From NCBI RefSeq assembly GCF_007644035.1, contig NZ_VMTV02000134.1, positions 124,001 to 188,000 of the forward strand: 64,000 nucleotides of DNA, read 5' to 3'. The notes beneath the pieces are model-generated. The model ran no database searches, was not told where the DNA came from, and saw only the letters and a program-made list of their open reading frames with translations. This document shows positions 35,698-43,694 of this stretch, piece by piece. A program made the translations under genes and the position numbers. Position 1 is the first letter of the stretch. The number at the start of each line of letters is the position of its first letter. Origin of the DNA: Vogesella mureinivorans (GTDB lineage: Bacteria; Pseudomonadota; Gammaproteobacteria; Burkholderiales; Chromobacteriaceae).

Positions 35698-36548
35698 GGT
35701 GTATCGGTGTCCTTGTTATCGTCTTCGCTGGCGTCGTCGTTGGCCCAGAACAGGCGGTCGGGAATGTACTGGCCCATGCCGGGGCGAAAGCCGTAGCGCA
35801 GCGCCTGCCAGGTGAAATCCTGTGCTTCTTTTACCGCCTCGGGCACGGCCAGGCCGCGTGCCACCAGGCCGGCAATGGCCGACGCGAGCGTGCAGCCGGA
35901 GCCGTGGAAGCTGCCGTTCAGCCGTGGCCAGGTGTCGGCGCGAATCTCGCCGGCCAGGTCGTACAGGCGGTTTTCCACGTCGCGCGTGGCTTCGTGGGTA
36001 CCGGTGATGAACACGTAGTCGCAGCCCAGGCGGGTAAGGCGCTTGGCGCAGTCGGCAATGCTGAGGCTTTCTTCGTCTTCGTCCTCGTTGGCCGCCAGCC
36101 GGCGTGCTTCCACGCTATTGGGCGTGAGCACGGTAACTTGCGGCAGCAGCACGTCGCGCAGCACGTGGATCAGCTCTTCGCGCGATAGCTCGTCGCCACG
36201 GCCGCTGGCCAGTACCGGGTCGTAGATCAGCGGGATGTCGGGGTAGTCGCTGGCCAGCTCGGCAATGGCCACGGCGTTGTCGATGCTGCCTATCATGCCC
36301 ACCTTGAACGCCGCTACCGGCATGTCTTCCAGCACGGCGCGGGCTTGGTCCAGCACCCATTCGTCGTCGATTACCATGAAATCCTGCACCCCGCGCGTAT
36401 CCTGCACGGTAATGGCGGTAATCACCGATAAAGGGTGGCAGCCCATGCTGGCCAGGGTAAGGATATCGGCCTGGATGCCGGCGCCACCGGTAGGGTCAGA
36501 CCCGGCCAGGGTCAGCACGATGGGGGGGAGCGGGTTGTCAGGGCTCAA
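35694..36548 (-). CDS. thiD: hydroxymethylpyrimidine/phosphomethylpyrimidine kinase
   Basis: Phosphorylates HMP and HMP-P for thiamine synthesis. 284 residues with L-T-L-A-G-S-D-P-T-G-G-A-G-I-Q-A-D and G-S-G-C-T-L-A-S-A-I-A motifs of the ribokinase fold. The TTG at 36548 is chosen because AGAGG lies upstream and the product then starts just before the conserved core; the ATG at 36629 would add 27 unrelated residues. A short acidic C-terminal tail (D-D-N-K-D) is unusual. Confidence 0.93.
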   Translation of the reverse strand: MSPDNPLPPIVLTLAGSDPTGGAGIQADILTLASMGCHPLSVITAITVQDTRGVQDFMVIDDEWVLDQARAVLEDMPVAAFKVGMIGSIDNAVAIAELASDYPDIPLIYDPVLASGRGDELSREELIHVLRDVLLPQVTVLTPNSVEARRLAANEDEDEESLSIADCAKRLTRLGCDYVFITGTHEATRDVENRLYDLAGEIRADTWPRLNGSFHGSGCTLASAIAGLVARGLAVPEAVKEAQDFTWQALRYGFRPGMGQYIPDRLFWANDDASEDDNKDTDTP

Positions 36549-36661
36549 GGCTTGACCTCTTTTCTTGCAGCTGGATTTACAATAGGGGCAATGCGGTGTG
36601 CCGCGCGGCGATTGTAACGCGCCCCCCATGACTTCATATTACTCTTTCAAAGGCTAACGCT

Positions 36662-36826
36662 ATGCAAACCTGGATGTGTCTGATCTGCGGCTTTATCTAC
36701 GACGAAGCGGCAGGCCGCCCCGAAGACGGTATCGCGCCGGGTACCAAGTGGGAAGACGTGCCCATGAACTGGACCTGCCCCGATTGTGACGCCCGCAAGG
36801 ACGACTTTGAAATGATGGCTTTCTGA
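36662..36826 (+). CDS. rubredoxin
   Basis: 54 residues with the two iron-binding pairs C6-x-x-C9-G and C39-P-x-C42, plus the aromatic core (W-M-C, F-I-Y, W-E-D-V-P). One-electron carrier. AAAGG ribosome site; divergent from thiD. Confidence 0.96.
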   Translation: MQTWMCLICGFIYDEAAGRPEDGIAPGTKWEDVPMNWTCPDCDARKDDFEMMAF

Positions 36827-36855
36827 GCCCTCTGCAAGCTGAAAGGCAAACCACC

Positions 36856-37665
36856 ATGAACAAGCTGGCTACCCGTACCGCTACCGCCCTGCTTCTGGCT
36901 GCTACGCTGGCAGGCTGTGTCAACACTACTTCCAGCGGCGAGGTAGGCGTCAAGCGCAAACAGTTCGTCCTGCTGTCGTCGCAAGAGGTAGACCAGCAGT
37001 CTGCCCTGGCCTATAGCCAGGAGCTGGCCAAGGCCAAACAGGCTGGCGCGCTGAATGCCAATGCGGCCACCACGCGCCGTGTGCGCGCCATTTCCGACCG
37101 CCTGATCCGCCAGGTAGGTGCCTTCCGCCTGGACGCCATGAAATGGCAGTGGGAGGTAAACGTGGCCAGCGTGGACGAGCTGAACGCCTACTGCATGGCC
37201 GGCGGCAAGATCATGGTGTACACCGGCCTGATCGACCAGCTGAAAGCTACTGACGACGAGCTGGCCACGGTGATTGGCCACGAGATTGCCCACGCCCTGC
37301 GCGAACACAGCCGCGAAGGCATGAGCGAGGCCTACGCCAAGCAAGCCGGCCTGAATATCGTGGGTCAGCTGGCCGGGCTGTCGCAGACATCCATGCAGTT
37401 GGCCGCACTGGCCACCGACGTGGCGCTGTCCAAGCCGCATAGCCGCGTGATGGAAACCGAAGCCGACACCATTGGCCTGGAGCTGATGGCACGTGCCGGT
37501 TACAACCCGCAGGCCTCGGTATCGCTGTGGCAAAAGATGAAGCAAGCCGGTGGCGCTAGCGGCCCGAGCTTTATGTCTACGCACCCGTCGGGCGACGCGC
37601 GTATTGGCGAGCTGCAACGCCTGATCCCTAAAGTTATGCCGCTGTACCAGGCCGCCAAGCGTTAA
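36856..37665 (+). CDS. M48-family metalloprotease lipoprotein
   Basis: 269 residues. Lipobox L-A-G-C at residues 18-21, zinc motif H-E-I-A-H at 142-146 and third-ligand region E-x-x-A-D (M-E-T-E-A-D). Resembles LoiP/BepA-type periplasmic proteases in envelope quality control. Starts 29 bases after rubredoxin and may share its promoter. Confidence 0.93.
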   Translation: MNKLATRTATALLLAATLAGCVNTTSSGEVGVKRKQFVLLSSQEVDQQSALAYSQELAKAKQAGALNANAATTRRVRAISDRLIRQVGAFRLDAMKWQWEVNVASVDELNAYCMAGGKIMVYTGLIDQLKATDDELATVIGHEIAHALREHSREGMSEAYAKQAGLNIVGQLAGLSQTSMQLAALATDVALSKPHSRVMETEADTIGLELMARAGYNPQASVSLWQKMKQAGGASGPSFMSTHPSGDARIGELQRLIPKVMPLYQAAKR

Positions 37666-37671
37666 TAAAGC

Positions 37672-37685
37672 GTTTCACGTGAAAC
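37672..37685. other. parS: parS core site 3, overlapping a start codon
   Basis: Exact 14-base parS palindrome GTTTCACGTGAAAC; the outer bases deviate (C and T instead of T and A). The GTG start of the next gene (37679) lies in its right half. Confidence 0.85.
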
Positions 37686-38029
37686 TTACCCCCGCCCGGC
37701 TGGCCGAACTGCAAGCTTGTGCGCTGGCGCTACCCGGTGCCCGCCGCGAGCTGCTGTGGGACGGCGTGACGGTACTGAAGGTGGAAGGCAAGATGTTTGC
37801 CACCTTCGTGGCCGACGCGCTGGCCTATAAGGTAGCCGATGCTGATTTTCTGGCGCTATCCGGCCTGCCCGGCGTGCGCCCGGCCCCCTATCTGGCGCGG
37901 GCGCACTGGATCAGCGTCGCCAGTACCGAGGCGCTGATCGTGGCCGATTTGCAGGCAGGGTTGGCCGCATCGCACCGGCTGGTGCTTTCCAAACTCCCCA
38001 AGAAAGTACGCACCGCGTACGGACTGTGA
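37679..38029 (+). CDS. MmcQ/YjbR-family protein
   Basis: 116 residues of the DUF419/YjbR fold (L-P-G-A-R-R-E-L-L-W-D-G, V-L-K-V-x-G-K-M-F-A, L-S-K-L-P-K-K). Family members bind DNA-like or small ligands; role unknown. Starts at GTG 37679 inside a parS core, leaving only a weak ribosome site, so ParB binding could affect its expression. Confidence 0.85.
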   Translation: MKLTPARLAELQACALALPGARRELLWDGVTVLKVEGKMFATFVADALAYKVADADFLALSGLPGVRPAPYLARAHWISVASTEALIVADLQAGLAASHRLVLSKLPKKVRTAYGL

Positions 38030-38031
38030 CC

Positions 38032-38448
38032 ATGGCCTACTTGTATATCAAGGCGTTTCACCTGTTTTTTGTCATCTCGTGGTTTGCCGGCCTGTTTTAC
38101 CTGCCGCGCCTGTTTGTGAACCTGGCCATGGCCGCGCCAGGTGCCGAGTACGACCGCCTGCTGCTGATGTCGCACAAGCTGCTGCGTTTCATGACCCCGC
38201 TGGGCGTGCTGGCCATGGCGCTGGGCCTGGTACTGTGGCTGGGCTACGGCGTAAGCGGTGGCTGGCTGCACGCCAAGCTCACACTGGTGGCCGGCCTGAT
38301 TGCCTACCACGGCTACTGTTTCAAGCTGCAGCGCGACTTTATCGCCCGGCAAAACACGCGCAGCCACGTGTGGTTCCGCTTCTTTAACGAGCTGCCGGTG
38401 CTGGTGCTGCTGGCGGTGCTGATTCTTGTGATCGTGAAACCGTTCTGA
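38032..38448 (+). CDS. HemJ/CopD-like membrane protein
   Basis: 138 residues with four transmembrane helices. The N-terminal I-K-A-F-H-L-F-F-V-I-S-W-F-A-G-L with His10 and the later S-H-K-L-L segment match the HemJ protoporphyrinogen oxidase family. Haem synthesis (hemL at 42155) is nearby but not in the same operon. ATG at 38032 preferred to a GTG at 38026. Confidence 0.85.
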   Translation: MAYLYIKAFHLFFVISWFAGLFYLPRLFVNLAMAAPGAEYDRLLLMSHKLLRFMTPLGVLAMALGLVLWLGYGVSGGWLHAKLTLVAGLIAYHGYCFKLQRDFIARQNTRSHVWFRFFNELPVLVLLAVLILVIVKPF

Positions 38449-38858
38449 TGAAACTGCTGCTCCCCGTAATACTGGCCACCCTGCTGGCCGGCTGCCAGCG
38501 CGACGACTGTACCGACGGCGTGTTCGTGCTGTCTGGCACTGACTGGGGCGATACCCCGGCGGCCACCACCGCTGCCCTGCCCGGCAAGCTGTTACCCGGC
38601 CAGGTACCACCCGGCCTGCAGCGCGCCAGCGACGGCCACTACCCCGGCACCAAGGCGTACTGCAGCGTGATTGCTGCGCGCAGCGACTACAGCGATGCGC
38701 TCAAAGGCGGCCGCCTGCAGCCGGGCCAGCCCTGGCATGTGTACCGGCTGGACGCCCGTTGGCCGCAAGACGTCTACCCTTACCGCGAGGCCGACTGGCG
38801 CCTGAAAGCCCCGGCCCGCCCCATCAAGAAAGAGGAATCCCATGGCAGTGGAAATTGA
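38448..38858 (+). CDS. small lipoprotein, unknown function
   Basis: 136 residues; signal with lipobox L-L-A-G-C near residue 16, Cys-containing start of the mature protein (C-Q-R-D-D-C), no recognised family. Translationally coupled to the HemJ-like gene (TGATG) and overlapping the CYTH gene by 17 bases, so part of a tight operon 37679-39303. Confidence 0.7.
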   Translation: MKLLLPVILATLLAGCQRDDCTDGVFVLSGTDWGDTPAATTAALPGKLLPGQVPPGLQRASDGHYPGTKAYCSVIAARSDYSDALKGGRLQPGQPWHVYRLDARWPQDVYPYREADWRLKAPARPIKKEESHGSGN

Positions 38859-39303
38859 ACGCCGTTACCGCGTAAACGGTGAGGCCTGGCGTGGCCTGGC
38901 CGAAGGCATGCGCTACCGGCAGGGTTACCTGTCGGTAGAAAAAGAACGCACCGTGCGCGTGCGCGTGGTGGGCGACCAGGCCTGGCTCACGCTGAAAGGC
39001 CAGATCAGCGAGATCAGCCGCCACGAGTTCGAGTACCCCATTCCGCTAGCCGAGGCGCAAACCATCATGGATGCCATGTGCCCGATGGTGGTGGACAAGC
39101 TGCGCTACCGCATCGAGATGGCCGGCTTTGTGTGGGAAGTGGACGAGTTCTTCGGCGAAAACGCCGGTTTGGTGCTGGCCGAGATCGAGCTGCCGTCGGA
39201 AGACACCGCATTCGACAAACCGGCCTGGCTGGGCGAAGAAGTTACCTTCGACGGCCGCTTTACCAACGCCTACCTGTCAAAGAATCCGTTTAGCCGCTGG
39301 TAA
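38842..39303 (+). CDS. CYTH-domain protein (triphosphate tunnel metalloenzyme)
   Basis: 153 residues with the N-terminal E-I-E-R-R-Y (ExExK-like), R-V-R-V, L-T-L-K-G and E-V-D-E-F motifs lining the triphosphate tunnel. Short CYTH proteins hydrolyse tripolyphosphate or nucleoside triphosphates. GAGGAAT-type ribosome site inside the upstream gene. Followed by a terminator. Confidence 0.9.
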   Translation: MAVEIERRYRVNGEAWRGLAEGMRYRQGYLSVEKERTVRVRVVGDQAWLTLKGQISEISRHEFEYPIPLAEAQTIMDAMCPMVVDKLRYRIEMAGFVWEVDEFFGENAGLVLAEIELPSEDTAFDKPAWLGEEVTFDGRFTNAYLSKNPFSRW

Positions 39304-39320
39304 GCGGCTTCGGCAAACTG

Positions 39321-39350
39321 GCCGCCACCCCTGTGGGCTGGCGGCTTTTT
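39321..39350 (+). terminator. Rho-independent terminator after the CYTH gene
   Basis: GCCGCCA/TGGCGGC stem extended by CCC/GGG, followed by TTTTT; also the end of the convergent LysR gene. Confidence 0.85.
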
Positions 39351-40234
39351 CATGCCTGCTGTACGGGCAAGGGTTGGCCGATAGTGGCCAAGGCGCGGCC
39401 AAATAGCGCCGCCAGCGCGCGCGCCTGCGGGTGCTGGCTGCCCGGCGGCCGGTATACCGCCAGCGGCACGGTACCCAGCGCCGGCAGGCGCGGGTGGCGC
39501 AGCACGATGCTGTCTGGCGGCGCGGTGTCCGGCAGCAGGCCGGCCACGCCCAGGCCCGCGCGTACCGCCGCCTGTACCGCCGGCAGGCTGGCGCTTTCAA
39601 ACACGATGCGCCACGGCTGGCCGGCCTGGTCCAGCGCCGCAAGCATGCGGTCGCGCCAGCTGCACGGCGGAGCAAACATCACCAGCGGCAGCGCGCCATC
39701 CGGCAGCGTGAAATAGCGGTCGGCGTACCAGTGCAGCGGGCAGCCGTGGGTTTCGTCGGCCACCACCGCCGCCGGCTGCTGCGGTAGTGGGGTGCACACC
39801 ATGATATCCAGCTCGCCTTGCGCCAGCGCCGGGAACAGCCCCTTGCTCAGCCCCAGCTGCACCGATAGCCGCAGGCCGGGCTGATGCGCGGCGAAATCGG
39901 CCAGCACCTGCGGTAGGCAGCTACCGGCCAGGTCTTCCAGCAGGCCGATGCGCAGCGGCGCGCTGTCGTCGTCGGCGCTGGTGTAGTGGCCGGTCATGCC
40001 GTCGGTCAGCGCCAGCAGGCGGCGGGCGTGCGGCAGCAGGCGCTCGCCGGCGGCGGTCAGCACCACGCCGCGCGTGCTGCGCTGTAGCAGGCTATTGCCC
40101 AGTAGCTGCTCCAGCTTGCGCAGCTGCAGGCTCAGCGCAGGCTGGGTCTTGTTCAGCTGTTGCGCGGCGCGGTTGATGCTGCCGTGGTTCACGATGCTGA
40201 CAAAGCTGCGCAGCAGGCTGGTGTCGAGGTCCAT
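39350..40234 (-). CDS. LysR-family transcriptional regulator
   Basis: 294 residues; helix-turn-helix (I-V-N-H-G-S-I-N-R-A-A-Q-Q-L-N-K-T-Q-P-A-L-S close to the N-terminus). Divergent from the small EamA transporter at 40335, its likely target. Confidence 0.9.
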   Translation of the reverse strand: MDLDTSLLRSFVSIVNHGSINRAAQQLNKTQPALSLQLRKLEQLLGNSLLQRSTRGVVLTAAGERLLPHARRLLALTDGMTGHYTSADDDSAPLRIGLLEDLAGSCLPQVLADFAAHQPGLRLSVQLGLSKGLFPALAQGELDIMVCTPLPQQPAAVVADETHGCPLHWYADRYFTLPDGALPLVMFAPPCSWRDRMLAALDQAGQPWRIVFESASLPAVQAAVRAGLGVAGLLPDTAPPDSIVLRHPRLPALGTVPLAVYRPPGSQHPQARALAALFGRALATIGQPLPVQQA

Positions 40235-40238
40235 GGTT

Positions 40239-40253
40239 ATAAGCCTTGCTTAT
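40239..40253. promoter_or_regulatory. LysR-type box
   Basis: ATAAG-N5-CTTAT, a 15-base dyad of the T-N11-A class, directly upstream of the LysR start. Confidence 0.45.
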
Positions 40254-40334
40254 GATTGTGCTCGAAAATGGCAGTCTACCTATAGCCAGGGTTGGCCGCT
40301 AGCATGGGTCATCATCCCTTTACCGGAGCGCACC

Positions 40335-40745
40335 ATGTATCTGGCTGCCCTGTTGCTGGCCGTTGCCGGCTCGATTGTTTATCACCTGTCCATCAAGCAG
40401 ATCCCGGCCGGGATCAACCCTTTCCTGACGCTGGCCATCAGCTACGGCCTGGCCATGCTGGTATGCCTGGCGGCCCTGCCTTTTGTCGCCGGCAGCCGCC
40501 AGCTGGGCGCGCTGGACTGGAGCAGCGCCGGCGTGGCGCTGGGCATTCTCGGTATCGAGCTGGGCTTTTTGCTGGCTTACCGTGCGGGGGGCAGTATGGG
40601 CGTGGCCGGGCTGAGCAGCACGGCGCTGAGTACCTTGCTATTGCTGCCGCTGGGTTACTGGCTATTCCGCGAAACCCTGTCCTGGCCACGGCTGGCCGGT
40701 GCCGGGCTGAGTTTGACGGGCTTGTGGCTGATGCTGCAGAAATAA
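40335..40745 (+). CDS. EamA-like half-size transporter
   Basis: 136 residues, four to five hydrophobic helices, ending T-G-L-W-L-M-L-Q-K; corresponds to one EamA repeat of drug/metabolite transporters, so it probably dimerises. CCGGAG ribosome site. Substrate unknown. The 150 bases after it (40746-40895) show no gene. Confidence 0.8.
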   Translation: MYLAALLLAVAGSIVYHLSIKQIPAGINPFLTLAISYGLAMLVCLAALPFVAGSRQLGALDWSSAGVALGILGIELGFLLAYRAGGSMGVAGLSSTALSTLLLLPLGYWLFRETLSWPRLAGAGLSLTGLWLMLQK

Positions 40746-40895
40746 GCCGCAGCCTTGGGCTACGATTAGCCTGCCTTGGGGTGAGAGCGGTAACGCTGAG
40801 GTAGGTGAAATATTTGTCCGTACAGTATGGACGAACTGGTTGTCGGGTAAGTGTCCCTGGCTGGGCATCGAGATTGGCAAGCGGCTTTTTCTTGC

Positions 40896-41264
40896 TCAGC
40901 TGCAGGCTAGTGAATAGAGCAGATCGGCCATGGTTTCAGGTTCGAGCGCCCCTGATGCGACATCTACCATGATGTCCTCCAGCTTCTGGCTGCGTATCAG
41001 CTCTATACCTTGTAGGTCTAGATACGTCAGTGCCGTCACCAAGGCGGTACGTTTGTTGGCGTCGTTAAAACAGTGCCCGCGAGCCAAGGCTTCTGCATAA
41101 AGCGCGGCAATACTGAATACATCATTAACGCCTTGGTACAGAATTTTGTTGTCGATGCGTGCCAGCGCGCCTTCTAGCTTGCCGGGCTCTGGCATGCCGA
41201 TCAAGCCTGGCTCTTCTGCCAGGATGGCATCGTGAATCTCGATGACAAGCTGCGGTGTGATCAT
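40896..41264 (-). CDS. doc: Doc-family toxin (death on curing)
   Basis: 122 residues with the Fic/Doc active site H-C-F-N-D-A-N-K-R at residues 64-72. Doc toxins phosphorylate EF-Tu. ATGA overlap with the upstream small antitoxin gene. Base composition is somewhat AT-richer than neighbours, consistent with horizontal mobility. Confidence 0.92.
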   Translation of the reverse strand: MITPQLVIEIHDAILAEEPGLIGMPEPGKLEGALARIDNKILYQGVNDVFSIAALYAEALARGHCFNDANKRTALVTALTYLDLQGIELIRSQKLEDIMVDVASGALEPETMADLLYSLACS

Positions 41265-41428
41265 CGGTCCGCCAGTGCTTTAATGACCTTCTTATGGCGG
41301 CTAATAACCCGTTTGGCAGCGGTTTTTACCAAACGTGAGCCATCCTCGTTGGCCAAGGGAATGGCGACTGGTTTGACTGGCTGGGTGCGTTCTTTTACCC
41401 GGATACCATATGAATTAGAAGTTTTCAT
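41261..41428 (-). CDS. putative antitoxin of the Doc pair (55 aa)
   Basis: 55 residues, basic: M-K-T-S-N-S-Y-G-I-R-V-K-E-R start and a C-terminal helix R-V-I-S-R-H-K-K-V-I-K-A-L. Position, ATGA overlap with doc and a GAGGAAAA ribosome site mark it as antitoxin. It does not look like Phd and is shorter, so the family is unassigned. A longer frame to 41560 lacks a ribosome site. Confidence 0.7.
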   Translation of the reverse strand: MKTSNSYGIRVKERTQPVKPVAIPLANEDGSRLVKTAAKRVISRHKKVIKALADR

Positions 41429-41558
41429 TTTTCCTCGGCTATAGCTCGTTAGCGTGCTTTGATTGTCGTAGCCTGGCGTGTCTTGCACAAGCTGTGTTTG
41501 GTTTTGTTCCGAGCCTGTCTGTGATGTACTGTGCATTAGCCATTTGCGGAGCCCTGCC

Positions 41559-41891
41559 ATGCCCTACCTCGCTACCTATTCCCCCGATGCCCCCGAGCGC
41601 GCCGCGCTGGACGCCCTGCCCGGCCCTGTTTTGCTGGAGTTTGGTGCCGGCTGGTGCCCGCATTGCCAGGCGGCGCAGCCGGCTATCGAGTTGCTGCTGC
41701 AACAGGTGCCGCAGTGGCAGCACGTGAAGGTAGAAGACGGTGCTGGTCGCCGCCTGGGTCGTACCTTCCGCGTGAAGCTGTGGCCCACGCTGATCCTGCT
41801 GCACGGTGGTGTGGAGCTGGGCCGTGTGGTGCGGCCAACCTCTATGGCCGAGCTGGCACCGCTGCTGGCCTTGCTGCCCGCAGCGGGCTAG
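41559..41891 (+). CDS. thioredoxin-family protein
   Basis: 110 residues with active site G-W-C-P-H-C near residue 30 and the cis-Pro loop W-P-T-L-I-L. W-C-P-H-C differs from the classical W-C-G-P-C, so redox potential may differ. Cytosolic (no signal). The 263 bases to hemL show no clear gene. Confidence 0.88.
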   Translation: MPYLATYSPDAPERAALDALPGPVLLEFGAGWCPHCQAAQPAIELLLQQVPQWQHVKVEDGAGRRLGRTFRVKLWPTLILLHGGVELGRVVRPTSMAELAPLLALLPAAG

Positions 41892-42154
41892 GCCGCCAGC
41901 GCGCCGAACGCTGCGTTTCTGCCCGGTGGTGGCCTTGCGCGCCGATTTGCCGGACAATCCTGCCCTTGATAACAGACGCCCGTTGCAGGGCGCGGCGCCG
42001 CCATGGCCACAACTGTGCTGCGGCGGCTGGATACAGGTCAACGCCCGCGCCGCGACGTTGCCGTATCCTGACCGACAGGATTTTGCCGGGTAGCGTGCGC
42101 TGCCCGATGCCCCATTAGCCCGTGCGGCGTGTGACGCCGCCAGAAAGGAATACG

Positions 42155-43432
42155 ATGTCCCGCAATCTCGAGCTGTTTGAACGTGGCAAGCAGGTAATCC
42201 CCGGCGGCGTGAATTCGCCGGTGCGTGCCTTTGGTCAGGTAGGTGGTACGCCGCGTTTTGTGAAGCGCGCCGAAGGGGCCTACTTCTGGGACGCCGACGA
42301 CAAGCAGTACCTGGACTACGTGGGCAGCTGGGGCCCGGCCATCCTGGGCCACGCCCACCCCGAGGTGGTGAAGGCGGTGCAGGATGCGGCGGTGGGCGGC
42401 TTGTCTTTTGGCGCGCCGACCGAAGGCGAGATCGAGATCGCCGAGGAAATCTGCAAGCTGCTGCCGTCGGTACAGCAGGTGCGCCTGGTGAGCTCGGGTA
42501 CCGAAGCCACCATGAGCGCCATCCGCCTGGCGCGTGGCTTTACCGGCCGCGACCTGATCGTGAAATTCGAAGGCTGCTACCACGGCCACTCCGATAGCCT
42601 GCTGGTAAAAGCCGGCTCCGGTCTGCTGACCTTTGGCAACCCGTCGTCCGGCGGCGTACCGGCCGACTGCACCAAGCACACGCTGGTGCTGCAGTACAAC
42701 GACGTGCAGCAGCTGGCCGACACCTTCAAGGAGCTGGGCGACAAGATTGCCTGCGTGATCCTGGAGCCGATCGCCGGCAACATGAACCTGATCAAGCCGT
42801 CGGCCGAGTTTGTGCAGGCACTGCGCAGCCTCACCGAGCAGCACGGTGCGGTGCTGATTTACGACGAGGTGATGACCGGCTTCCGCGTGGGCCTGCAGTG
42901 CGCGCAAGGCCTGCATGGCATTACCCCCGACCTCACCACCCTGGGCAAGGTCGTGGGCGGCGGCATGCCGCTGGCGGCGTTTGGTGGCCGCGCCGACATC
43001 ATGGCCAAGATCGCCCCGCTGGGTAATGTGTACCAGGCTGGTACGCTGTCGGGTAACCCGCTGTCGGTGGCCGCGGGCCTGGCCACGCTGCGCCTGATCC
43101 AGCAGCCGGGTTTCCACGACACCCTGGGCCAGCGTAGCGCCAGGTTGGCCGCAGGCCTGGCCGACGCGGCCCGCGCCGCCGGTGTGCCGATGACCACCGA
43201 CAGCGTCGGCGGCATGTTCGGCTTTTACTTTAGCGACCGCGTGCCCACCAGCTACGCCGAAGCCACGCAGTGCGATATCCCGCGCTTCAAGGCGTTTTTC
43301 CACGCCATGCTGGAAGAAGGCGTGTACCTGGCACCGTCCGCTTACGAAGCCGGCTTTACCTCGATTGCCCACACTGATGCGCTGATCGACGACACCGTCG
43401 CCGCCGCCGGCCGCGCCCTGGCACGTATCTGA
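42155..43432 (+). CDS. hemL: glutamate-1-semialdehyde 2,1-aminomutase
   Basis: Converts glutamate-1-semialdehyde to 5-aminolevulinate for haem. 425 residues, family length, with [21 protein letters not shown] and PLP-binding Lys265 in [11 protein letters not shown]. The ATG at 42155 follows AAAGGAA. Single gene with its own terminator. Confidence 0.97.
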   Translation: MSRNLELFERGKQVIPGGVNSPVRAFGQVGGTPRFVKRAEGAYFWDADDKQYLDYVGSWGPAILGHAHPEVVKAVQDAAVGGLSFGAPTEGEIEIAEEICKLLPSVQQVRLVSSGTEATMSAIRLARGFTGRDLIVKFEGCYHGHSDSLLVKAGSGLLTFGNPSSGGVPADCTKHTLVLQYNDVQQLADTFKELGDKIACVILEPIAGNMNLIKPSAEFVQALRSLTEQHGAVLIYDEVMTGFRVGLQCAQGLHGITPDLTTLGKVVGGGMPLAAFGGRADIMAKIAPLGNVYQAGTLSGNPLSVAAGLATLRLIQQPGFHDTLGQRSARLAAGLADAARAAGVPMTTDSVGGMFGFYFSDRVPTSYAEATQCDIPRFKAFFHAMLEEGVYLAPSAYEAGFTSIAHTDALIDDTVAAAGRALARI

Positions 43433-43461
43433 TCGCTACCCCGCGCCCTGGCGCCACACCC

Positions 43462-43499
43462 AAACACCCCGCCCTGTCTCAGCGCGGGGTGTTTGTTTT
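43462..43499 (+). terminator. Rho-independent terminator of hemL
   Basis: AAACACCCCGC/GCGGGGTGTTT, 11-base stem, followed by GTTTTG. The rest of the gap to 43694 shows short hairpins but no gene. Confidence 0.85.
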
Positions 43500-43694
43500 G
43501 CTGCACTGCGCATTGGCCGTGGCAGGCCGCCCGCGCTTGCCGTAGTATTACGGGTTTGTCTAACCCGCAGGCGTGGCTGCACCTTGGCCGCCGTGCCTGT
43601 TTAATTTGAATAATGGCTGAATAAAACAGCGCGGCCCGAATACTGCCTTTACCGGCAGGCCGCCGGTTTTGCCGCCATTGTTTATCAGGCTTAC

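Noticed and set aside
13797-41561. Nearly identical TTGCGGAGCCCTGCCATG leaders before the GST (13814) and thioredoxin (41559) genes
   Set aside because: Short ribosome-site-plus-start strings can converge; no longer similarity in either flank.
43500-43694. Possible small RNA or gene before the SNF2 gene
   Set aside because: Only short GC hairpins; no promoter-terminator pairing or ORF with a ribosome site.
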